DNA from: Desulfocapsa sulfexigens
GTDB lineage: Bacteria > Desulfobacterota > Desulfobulbia > Desulfobulbales > Desulfocapsaceae
Reading direction: 5' to 3'
Length of the DNA: 5,569 bases
Assembly: GCA_020721165.1 (NCBI GenBank)
Contig: DYNG01000076.1
Span: forward strand, 1 to 5,569
Shown: positions 1 through 5,569 of the stretch, in pieces
How positions within the stretch are numbered: the stretch's first letter is position 1
Layout of the letters: each line of letters opens with the position of its first letter
Made by a program: the position numbers and the translations under genes
Notes under the pieces: model-generated
Databases searched by the model: none
Told to the model about the DNA's origin: nothing
What the model saw: the letters and a program-made list of their open reading frames with translations, nothing else

Positions 1-10
1 AACAGCCCCC

Positions 11-39
11 CTGGTTCCCATGCGTCGCATGAGAACGAG
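11..39. repeat. REP-like imperfect palindrome (GTTCCCA type)
   Basis: The 29-base stretch pairs with itself around T25. Bases 14-17 (GTTC) pair with 33-36 (GAAC), and 19-24 (CATGCG) pair with 26-31 (CGCATG). Mismatches fall at 18/32 and 13/37, and the outer CT/AG ends (11-12 and 38-39) pair again. This resembles the dispersed palindromes beginning CTGGTTCCCA and ending GAACGAG that occur between genes in many proteobacterial and cyanobacterial genomes; that link is from memory of the pattern, not a search. A second arm, GACGCATG at 42-49, complements CATGCGTC at 19-26, so an alternative hairpin with a 15-base loop could compete. The element lies about 145 bases past the last stop codon of the gene run. 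It has no T-tract on the minus strand, so it is not a classical intrinsic terminator, though it could protect the 3' end of the mRNA. The rest of 1-184 shows no supportable gene, RNA or terminator. Confidence 0.6.
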
Positions 40-184
40 ATGACGCATGTTAAGTTAATGACATCCGGTCGTAAACGATAAGAGAAACGAGCAGTGGTCC
101 CGTCAGGACGGATGTTGCGTTTCACGCGCCATTTCCAGAGGGGGCGCCGCATGGACGCAGGCGGCTGGCGTGCATCCTGAGTTG

Positions 185-811
185 TCAGCCAATATCATCA
201 TGGTCTTCAACCAGATCGTCGGTCAGAGTTTCCGCCGGGGAGGCATAGCGGCTGAGTACCTTGACCAGCATGTCCGGCAGGTCGTTCTGCTGGCGGGAGC
301 TGCGACGGAGCTGCTTAATGGTCTTTTCCAGATTAAGGACTTCACCAAGAAAGACATGGCGCAGGATCAGGGACACCAGACGGGTGATGGTGGTGAGGTT
401 GGAAATGCGGGACTGGAGATGATGGTCACGGTCAAAGGCGGTGGAGGCAAAGATTTCCACCGGGTTACCCTGAAGTTCACTGACGGACACATACCAGGTA
501 TTGAGCTCCCGATCTCTGGTGCGATAGCGCACCGCATCCATGACCTCCGGGAGTTCCAGTGGAGCATTGGCGCTGCAGGGGGACGGGTTGCCACCGGCGT
601 CGGCATTGTGGGCTGGATGGAAAGGGGCATGAATAAGGGTGCAGATCCTGTGCAGGAGTGGTCCATTGTCGCGGACAATGGTGGCCATCTGTTGGCAGGA
701 ATCGCAGAATTCATTGCCCTGCATATCATGAAGAATGGCTTGTCTGCCGCAGCCGTCACAGATTTCCCGGCTGTGAGCAGGGGGGGCAGGGGTGGGGTCA
801 GAAGGTGTCAT
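185..811 (-). CDS. Zinc-ribbon plus TSCPD/RNR-like small protein
   Basis: A 208-residue soluble protein of unknown function. Residues 18-39 carry two CXXC pairs (Cys18, Cys21, Cys36, Cys39), a likely zinc ribbon. A linker with two more Cys (57, 79) follows. Residues ~90-190 resemble the C-terminal TSCPD region of adenosylcobalamin-dependent (class II) ribonucleotide reductases: a WYVSVSE strand, NPVEIF (116-121), RLVSLILR (144-151) and an IKQLRR helix (165-170). At the place of the family's TSCPD signature this protein reads NDLPD (176-180), so the signature Cys is lost. It lacks the RNR catalytic barrel, so it cannot be a reductase; a regulatory or binding role is inference. The ATG at 811 is the only usable start: the frame closes upstream at 854-856 without another start, and the next Met is residue 30, inside the zinc motif. 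The start overlaps the end of aat by 14 bases, with only a weak GGA-type ribosome site, which suggests coupled translation. The C-terminus is acidic. Confidence 0.8.
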   Translation of the reverse strand: MTPSDPTPAPPAHSREICDGCGRQAILHDMQGNEFCDSCQQMATIVRDNGPLLHRICTLIHAPFHPAHNADAGGNPSPCSANAPLELPEVMDAVRYRTRDRELNTWYVSVSELQGNPVEIFASTAFDRDHHLQSRISNLTTITRLVSLILRHVFLGEVLNLEKTIKQLRRSSRQQNDLPDMLVKVLSRYASPAETLTDDLVEDHDDIG

Positions 812-1487
812 GGTTCCATTTTCCGCTGGGGGTGGTTGTGTGAATGCCGTGGTCTAACTGGCGCAGAAATTCTTGACCGGAAATCTCCCGGGCTCCACAA
901 CTGAGGAGATGCCGGGTTGTCATCTGGCAATCAATACACTGAAAATTATTATTCCGCAATCTCTCAACCAGGGCGGCGAGGGCGATTTTTGAACCGTTGC
1001 TGATCCGGGTGAACATGGATTCTCCAAAAAAAACCCGGTCCAGGGCAATGCCATAGAGTCCTCCGGCCAACGAATCACCTTGCCAGCACTCGACGGAATG
1101 GGCATAACCCAGTTCGTGCAGATGGCAATAGGCGTCAATCATCTGCCGGTTAATCCAGGTCGCCTCTCCCTGGTCAGTCCGTACTCGGGCGCAGGCCGTA
1201 ATCACCTGGGGAAAGTCCAGGTCAAAGGAGACGCGGAACTTGCCTTGTCTGATTTCCCGGCGCAGGCGGCGGCTGCTGGTGAATTCACCGGGAAAAAGCA
1301 CCAGGCGGGGGTCAAGAAACCACCAGAGAAGGGGCTGGTCTTCCGTAAACCAGGGAAAAATGCCGGAACGATAGGCGGCAATCAGCCTCTCCGGCTTCAA
1401 GTCGCCGCCAATAGCCAGCAAGCCATTGGCATCAGCCAGCAGCGGCGAAGGGAAGACAGGATCTTTGTTCAGGCGGAAGGGACACAT
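798..1487 (-). CDS. aat: Leucyl/phenylalanyl-tRNA-protein transferase (Aat)
   Basis: Cytoplasmic L/F-transferase of 229 residues, normal length for the family. It transfers Leu or Phe from aminoacyl-tRNA to proteins with N-terminal Arg or Lys, making them ClpS/ClpAP substrates in the bacterial N-degron pathway. Family motifs run in order over the whole length: NGLLAIGGDL (21-30), SGIFPWF (41-47), WW..DPR (55-61), TWI (110-112), HELGYAHSVE (124-133), GGLYG (142-146), FFGESMF (153-159), SK (166-167), DCQ (186-188) and GAREI (198-202). Glu156, Asp186 and Gln188 match, even in number, active-site residues described for the E. coli enzyme. The ATG at 1487 puts the usual Aat N-terminus (FRLNKDPVFPSP) right after the start. 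It lies inside the kinase gene, overlapping by 19 bases. The preceding bases are C-rich with no nearby Shine-Dalgarno; the closest AGGAG (1511-1515) is 23 bases away, so expression probably depends on coupling to kinase translation. No clpA or clpS is visible here. Confidence 0.97.
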   Translation of the reverse strand: MCPFRLNKDPVFPSPLLADANGLLAIGGDLKPERLIAAYRSGIFPWFTEDQPLLWWFLDPRLVLFPGEFTSSRRLRREIRQGKFRVSFDLDFPQVITACARVRTDQGEATWINRQMIDAYCHLHELGYAHSVECWQGDSLAGGLYGIALDRVFFGESMFTRISNGSKIALAALVERLRNNNFQCIDCQMTTRHLLSCGAREISGQEFLRQLDHGIHTTTPSGKWNHDTF

Positions 1488-3544
1488 GAGGGGCCGGGCG
1501 GCGGGCTGCTCTCCTGGATCAGGGGGAGTGTGATGCGAAATTCAACCCCCTGTCCATCAATGGCGGTGGCGCTGATGAGACCATGATGCCGCTCCACGAT
1601 TTTTTTGCAGACCGACAAGCCAATACCGGTGCCTTGAAACTGCTGACGGGTGTGGAGTCGTTGGAACATTTCAAAGATTTTCTCCTGATATTCGGGCTTG
1701 AAACCGATGCCATTATCCTGAAGAATAATGGTTATTGTCTTTTCGGAGGGCTGTTCCTCGGAAATCGGGGCCTGACCAATGGTGATGCTCGGAACCCGGT
1801 CTGGATGGCGATATTTCAAGCTGTTGCCAATGAGATTTTGAAACAGTTGCCGCATCTGCAAGGGGTCAGCCATAAGACTGCCCAGTTCATCCACGGTAAT
1901 GACCGCGCCGCTCTCCTCAATTTTGATCGCCAGGTCATCGAGGACTTCGGTGATAACCGTTATCAGATTGATCAGGATAAAAGGCCGGGTTGTTTTTTCA
2001 ATGCGGGTATAGTTGAGAAGACCGCTGACCAGCGCCTGCATTCGCTCGGCTGAGCTGATAATGCGCTGCAGGTAGGCGTCGGCTTTGCTGGAGATGGAGG
2101 GAAGGAAATGGGTTCGTAACCGTTGGCTGAAGGCGAGGATGAGCATCAATGGTTCTTGCAGGTCGTGGGAGATGACTCGTGAAAAGTCCTCAAGCTCATG
2201 GTTGCGGGTTAATAAGTCCTGAGCCGCCTGGGACAACGCCTTTTCGGTGGCCTTCCATTGACTGATGTCGCGGGTAACCTCAATAATGCCGATCAGCTTG
2301 CCACTGGGGGAGCGAAAGGGAGTGGCGGTGACCACGCAGGGAAAGGCGCTGCCGTCGGCTCTGGTTTTCTGGGCTTCCACCTCCACCCGTTCTTCGCCAG
2401 CCAGAATGCGGGTCAACGGGCAGTCCGGGGTGTGGCAGAGGCGGCCGGCAAAGATCTCAAAGCATTTCTGGCCGGCAACCGTATGGGTTTTGTGGCCGGT
2501 CAAGGCCACAAAGGCCCGATTGGCGCGAATGACCGTATAGTCGCGATTGATGATGTGCATCCCATCGGGGGCGCTGTTAAATATTTGAATAAACTCGTCA
2601 TTGATGGCAACCAGAGCGGTTTCCACCTGTTGCTGCTCCTTGATCCTGGCGTCAAGCAGACCGTTGGCCCGGCTGAGTTCGGCAGTGCGGGCGGTAACGC
2701 GGGCCTCCAGTTCTTCCTTGATGGTGACCAGCTCCTGTTCACTTCGTTTGTGCTCCTCAATTTCCTGGAGCAATCGCTGATTGGTCGCCAGTAATTGACG
2801 GCTGCGGGCCTCCAGGCGAAGGGCAAAAAACTGAATGACAAAGAAACCCATGAGGGCAGCGGTGAGATGGCTGATGATCAGGGGCCAGGGGGATTTGCGG
2901 AAAGAAAATGGCAAAGAAACGGAAATGCCACCACGAATATCCCCATCAGTGTAACCGTCATGACAGGGGATGCAGGAGCCGGTCACTTTCAGGGGAGCCA
3001 TGTAACGGAAAATTTCCTCCTGCGGCTGCCCCTTTTCCGGGGTGGCAAAGACGAAGGCGCTTCGTTCTCTGATGCCCCGGTCAAAATCCTGCAACCACTC
3101 TTCTTCCCAGTCCAGGGCCTGATTTTCGGGACGGATGGGATTGAGGCTGGTCAGATGAAAACGGATCTGACTCTGCCGGTCGGCAATGGTGGCAATCTGC
3201 CGGGTCATGTAGGCGGGATTGACATTGGTGAGCTGGCGTCCATCCCGGGTTATCAGGCCCTGTTGATCTTCGGGCAGGTAGGGGTTGATGGGCGTCTTTT
3301 CATTGGTAAAGACAAAGACGCCGCCATGTTCGGCGTTCCAGGAGCGAACAGCCACAATATGGGTAAGAAAGGCGCGGGCGGTTTCCAGGGCAATGGCATT
3401 TTTCTCCCGAATATCATCGGCCCGGTTCCAGAGAAATGAGCAAAGAACCGTGAAAATCCAGATAAAACTGGCAATCAGGCGGTAACGCCGGATGAGGTTG
3501 GTGGACTCGGGGCGGATGGCAGAAATGGTCGTTAGAGAAGACAA
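1469..3544 (-). CDS. Heme-c (Tll0287/DUF3365-like) PAS sensor histidine kinase
   Basis: Inner-membrane histidine kinase of 691 residues. Transmembrane helix 1 is ~22-39 and helix 2 ~219-242. Between them lies a periplasmic domain with DUF3365/Tll0287 hallmarks: VRSWNAEHGG (66-75), NPAYMTRQ (109-116), TSLNPIRPEN (132-141) and a c-type heme motif CIPCH (191-195). Then come a cytoplasmic coiled coil (~243-310), a PAS domain (~310-430) with clustered Cys361, Cys370 and Cys375, HisKA with phospho-acceptor His460 in SHDLQEP, and HATPase_c with the N box (QNLIGNSLKY, 569-578), DNGIGF (610-615) and GTGIGL (638-643). All catalytic boxes are intact. It is probably a redox, gas or small-ligand sensor; the signal and partner are unknown. 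No response regulator is present in the window. The start is TTG at 3544: the open frame runs up only to a stop at 3605-3607 with no ATG or GTG, and the first internal Met is residue 113, too late for helix 1. It overlaps the preceding gene by 13 bases. AGGAG at 3559-3563 is 14 bases from the TTG, a long spacing. The Pro/Ser-rich tail is encoded across the aat overlap. Confidence 0.93.
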   Translation of the reverse strand: MSSLTTISAIRPESTNLIRRYRLIASFIWIFTVLCSFLWNRADDIREKNAIALETARAFLTHIVAVRSWNAEHGGVFVFTNEKTPINPYLPEDQQGLITRDGRQLTNVNPAYMTRQIATIADRQSQIRFHLTSLNPIRPENQALDWEEEWLQDFDRGIRERSAFVFATPEKGQPQEEIFRYMAPLKVTGSCIPCHDGYTDGDIRGGISVSLPFSFRKSPWPLIISHLTAALMGFFVIQFFALRLEARSRQLLATNQRLLQEIEEHKRSEQELVTIKEELEARVTARTAELSRANGLLDARIKEQQQVETALVAINDEFIQIFNSAPDGMHIINRDYTVIRANRAFVALTGHKTHTVAGQKCFEIFAGRLCHTPDCPLTRILAGEERVEVEAQKTRADGSAFPCVVTATPFRSPSGKLIGIIEVTRDISQWKATEKALSQAAQDLLTRNHELEDFSRVISHDLQEPLMLILAFSQRLRTHFLPSISSKADAYLQRIISSAERMQALVSGLLNYTRIEKTTRPFILINLITVITEVLDDLAIKIEESGAVITVDELGSLMADPLQMRQLFQNLIGNSLKYRHPDRVPSITIGQAPISEEQPSEKTITIILQDNGIGFKPEYQEKIFEMFQRLHTRQQFQGTGIGLSVCKKIVERHHGLISATAIDGQGVEFRITLPLIQESSPPPGPSCVPSA

Positions 3545-5196
3545 GTTTTGTGACGAAGCTCCTGGAAGAACACCTTTTCGTTCTGTGAATAATCTACCGG
3601 AACCTCAATCAGATGAAGGCCAGGTTGTTGCAGGCAATCGGCCAGGACACGGCAGAGTTCGCCGGTCTGTGATATCCGATGGCCGCAGGCGCCATAACTG
3701 CTGGCGTATTGTACGAAATCAGGATTGAGAAAGTCAAGGCCGAAATCAGGGAAATTCATCCCTCCCTGCTTCCACTTGATCATCCCGTAGGCATTGTCGC
3801 GAAGAACGATAATGATCAGATGGAGGCCCAGGCGGATGGCCGTCTCCATCTCCTGAGAATTCATCATAAAGCCACCATCGCCGCAGACGGCCACCACCGG
3901 GCGCTCGGGAAAGAGCAGTTTGGCCGCAATCGCCACCGGCAGACCGGCCCCCATGGTGGCCAGGGCGTTGTCAAGCAGGAGCGAGTCGGGCTGAGAGGCC
4001 TTGTAGTTACGGGCAAACCAGATCTTGTACATGCCATTATCCAAAGAGAGGATAGTGGTATCAGGGACAGTTGCCTGGATATCACTGACAATGCGCTGCG
4101 GGGTATTGGGAAAATGGTCATGACCATGCTGGTCGTGCACGAGGTTTTCTATTTCCAGATAGATGCGTTGAAAATAGTCGTGGCCCGAAGCTGATGGGTG
4201 GCGAAGATCAATATGAGGCAGCAGGGCGATCAGGGTGCTGGCAATATCGCCAATAACTTCATGCTGGGGGAAATAGATTTCATCAATGTCAGCGGCTGAG
4301 GAGCTGATATGGATGACCTTTTTGCCGCCGTGCGTCATGAAAAATGGTGGTTTTTCAACGACATCATGGCCAATATTGACAATGATGTCGGCCCGCTCAA
4401 TGGCGCAGTGCAGATAGTCATGATCGGAAAGGGCGGCGGTGCCCAGGGCCGTGGAGGAGTGTTCGTCAATAATCCCTTTGCCCATCTGGGTGGTGCAGGC
4501 GTACAACCCGGTTTTGGCAACAAATTCGCGGGCAATCTGGCAGACGGCTGGTCGTTTGGCCTCGGCCCCGAAGAGCAGCAACGGATATTGAGCCTGGTTG
4601 ATTTTCAGGGCGGCGGTGAGGATGGCTTCAGGGGCGGCCTGGGATGGGATCAGTCGGGTGATGGGAAAGGGCTGGCTCCCGGTCGTTTCGGCGGCAATAT
4701 CTTCCGGGAGTTCCAGATGGACTGGCCCCGGTTTTTCCTGGGTGGCAATGCGGAACAGATCCCGCACCAGAGACGGGATACTGTCGGCAGTCACGACCTG
4801 CTTGGTAAACTTGGTGAGCGGCTCCATCATCCGCACCACATCGAGGATCTGAAATCGTCCCTGTTTGCTCTTTTTGATGGGTTTCTGACCGGTGATAAAG
4901 AGGGCCGGCATCCCGCCCAACAGCGCGTAGGAGACGGCCGTAACACAGTTGGTGGCCCCAGGGCCAAGGGTGGAAAGGCAGACTCCAGGTTTGCCGGTTA
5001 GGCGGCCATAGGTGGCGGCCATAAAACCGGCGGCCTGTTCGTGACGAGTGAGAATCAGGCGAATGGAGGAGTGGCGCAGGGCCTCCAGAAAGGCCAGATT
5101 CTCTTCGCCGGGGATGCCAAAGATGGTGTCAATCCCTTCATTTTCAAGGCATCGCACCAGAAGTTCTGCTCCATTCATTTTTTTCGTTTTCTCCAT
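3532..5196 (-). CDS. Acetolactate synthase large subunit-type ThDP enzyme
   Basis: Cytoplasmic thiamine-diphosphate enzyme of 554 residues, full length for the acetolactate synthase group. Predicted reaction: two pyruvate to 2-acetolactate plus CO2, either for branched-chain amino acids or for acetoin/butanediol. The N-terminal pyrimidine-binding domain holds IFGIPGEENL (25-34), catalytic Glu53 in TRHEQ, and STLGPGATN (75-83). The central domain spans ~190-330. The C-terminal domain has LDNALATMGAGLP (408-420) and the ThDP/Mg motif GDGGFMMNSQE (439-449) through Asp467-Asn468. The segment KPIKKSKQGRFQ (105-116) followed by VVRMMEPLTKFT fits a subgroup of IlvB-like synthases found without a small subunit, and no ilvN/ilvH is present here. 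Substrate range cannot be fixed from sequence; a related decarboxylase or ligase role remains possible. Two starts compete: ATG 5196 (no Shine-Dalgarno before it) and ATG 5178 (Met7), which matches the usual family N-terminus and has GGAG upstream. The 84 bases to the upstream transporter gene show no convincing promoter or terminator. Confidence 0.92.
   Translation of the reverse strand: MEKTKKMNGAELLVRCLENEGIDTIFGIPGEENLAFLEALRHSSIRLILTRHEQAAGFMAATYGRLTGKPGVCLSTLGPGATNCVTAVSYALLGGMPALFITGQKPIKKSKQGRFQILDVVRMMEPLTKFTKQVVTADSIPSLVRDLFRIATQEKPGPVHLELPEDIAAETTGSQPFPITRLIPSQAAPEAILTAALKINQAQYPLLLFGAEAKRPAVCQIAREFVAKTGLYACTTQMGKGIIDEHSSTALGTAALSDHDYLHCAIERADIIVNIGHDVVEKPPFFMTHGGKKVIHISSSAADIDEIYFPQHEVIGDIASTLIALLPHIDLRHPSASGHDYFQRIYLEIENLVHDQHGHDHFPNTPQRIVSDIQATVPDTTILSLDNGMYKIWFARNYKASQPDSLLLDNALATMGAGLPVAIAAKLLFPERPVVAVCGDGGFMMNSQEMETAIRLGLHLIIIVLRDNAYGMIKWKQGGMNFPDFGLDFLNPDFVQYASSYGACGHRISQTGELCRVLADCLQQPGLHLIEVPVDYSQNEKVFFQELRHKTCLL
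5191..5194 (-). promoter_or_regulatory. Candidate ribosome binding site for the Met7 start
   Basis: On the minus strand GGAG is followed by 12 A-rich bases and then ATG at 5178. It lies inside the first codons of the longer reading (ATG 5196). That upstream ATG is preceded by an A/C/T-rich stretch with no purine-rich site. This favours starting at 5178, six residues shorter, although the spacing is somewhat long. Confidence 0.4.
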
Positions 5197-5280
5197 TATG
5201 TTTGTATTGGGTTGTAAAATGGGGAGTGCTGTCCGGCACGAATCTTTATCTTCTTTCCCCTGCCGCCTGTGATGGAAGAA

Positions 5281-5569
5281 TCACCGGGCTGTAATCATCA
5301 TCATTATCCCCATCACAATCAGAAACGAAAAGATGACACGAAGATAGATTTCTCTGTTCATCCGGCCATAATAGAAAGAACCAAGAATGGTCCCCAGTAA
5401 AACAGCGGGCGCGGAGAAAAGAAAGAGGGTTATAACCGAAGCGGTTGTCATGCCACTAACGGCGTGGGCCGAGGCATTGAGTGACGAGTTAAAGAGAAAA
5501 AAACCGGTGAGGGTGGCCTTCATCTCGTCTTTATCCCAATCATTCAGGGAGGCATAAATAATGGCCGGC
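5281..5569 (-). CDS. TauE/SafE-family membrane transporter, C-terminal part
   Basis: Partial gene: the frame stays open from the stop at 5281 to the window edge, giving ~95 residues, so the true start lies outside. The internal ATG at 5523 is not the start, because the upstream codons continue the family pattern (PAIIYASLNDWDKDE before MKATL). The fragment has a short loop and then three hydrophobic spans: ATLTGFFLFNSSLNASAHAV, ASVITLFLFSAPAVLLGTIL and LRVIFSFLIVMGIMMM. Between the last two are the glycines and the short basic loop (GSFYYGRMNRE) typical of the second half of TauE/SafE (DUF81) permeases. Relatives export sulfite or organosulfonates, or are uncharacterised, so the substrate is unknown. 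It lies 84-102 bases upstream of the acetolactate synthase gene on the same strand and may head the same transcript. The family call rests on the hydrophobic pattern and spacing of a short fragment. Confidence 0.75.
   Translation of the reverse strand, partial: PAIIYASLNDWDKDEMKATLTGFFLFNSSLNASAHAVSGMTTASVITLFLFSAPAVLLGTILGSFYYGRMNREIYLRVIFSFLIVMGIMMMITAR

Noticed and set aside
98..111. Possible terminator hairpin CCGTC-AG-GACGG.
   Set aside because: The loop is only two bases, the stem is five pairs and no T-tract follows on the minus strand.
170..904. A long plus-strand open frame (~244 residues) opposite the TSCPD-like gene and the end of aat.
   Set aside because: Gly-rich composition with no recognisable domain, and it lies wholly opposite two genes with clear family motifs; a shadow of minus-strand codon use.
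4309..5001. A plus-strand open frame (~230 residues) opposite the acetolactate synthase gene.
   Set aside because: Antisense to conserved ThDP-enzyme motifs, Gly-rich, with no domain pattern.
5224..5240. Small hairpin (GTGC/GCAC) between the transporter and synthase genes as a terminator or operator.
   Set aside because: A four-pair stem is expected by chance, and no T-tract or repeated half-sites are present.
5197..5280. A promoter for the synthase gene in the intergenic gap.
   Set aside because: I could not find a convincing -35/-10 pair or a sigma-54 GG/GC pair at the right spacing; A/T-rich words near the start are too weak.
3532..5569. Taurine/sulfonate pathway: the ThDP enzyme as sulfoacetaldehyde acetyltransferase (Xsc) beside a TauE exporter.
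   Set aside because: The enzyme's N-terminal and KPIKKSKQGRFQ segments fit acetolactate synthases, not Xsc, and no other taurine genes are seen; TauE/SafE proteins occur in many contexts.

Overview
The window is a compact run of five genes, all on the minus strand and read from right to left. The organism is probably a Gram-negative anaerobe or microaerobe. The histidine kinase has a periplasmic c-type heme domain (CXXCH) and a Cys-rich PAS domain, and both are common in Desulfobacterota and related sulfur or metal respirers. An Aat gene also points to a proteobacterial-type N-degron pathway. The exact taxon is inference; no rRNA or other marker gene is present.

Layout in transcription order: (1) 5569-5281, the C-terminal ~95 residues of a TauE/SafE-type membrane transporter, cut by the window edge; (2) 5196-3532, a ThDP-dependent acetolactate synthase large-subunit-type enzyme; (3) 3544-1469, a membrane sensor histidine kinase with a heme-c (Tll0287/DUF3365-like) periplasmic sensor, a PAS domain, HisKA and HATPase; (4) 1487-798, leucyl/phenylalanyl-tRNA-protein transferase (aat); (5) 811-185, a small protein with an N-terminal four-Cys zinc-ribbon-like motif and a region resembling the TSCPD C-terminus of B12-dependent ribonucleotide reductases. 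Bases 1-184 hold no gene I can support, but they contain a REP-like palindrome of the 'GTTCCCA...' type at 11-39.

Genes 2-5 overlap at every junction (13, 19 and 14 bases). The three downstream genes lack well-spaced Shine-Dalgarno sequences, and the kinase must start at TTG. This argues for one polycistronic message with translational coupling. The products do not form an obvious pathway: pyruvate metabolism, redox or ligand sensing, N-terminal protein tagging, and an orphan RNR-like module.

I see no clear novel defence or mobile system. The items most worth a second look are the orphan TSCPD-like protein, whose signature Cys is replaced by Leu; the heme-plus-cysteine sensor kinase with no response regulator beside it; and the unusual tight linkage of these functions.
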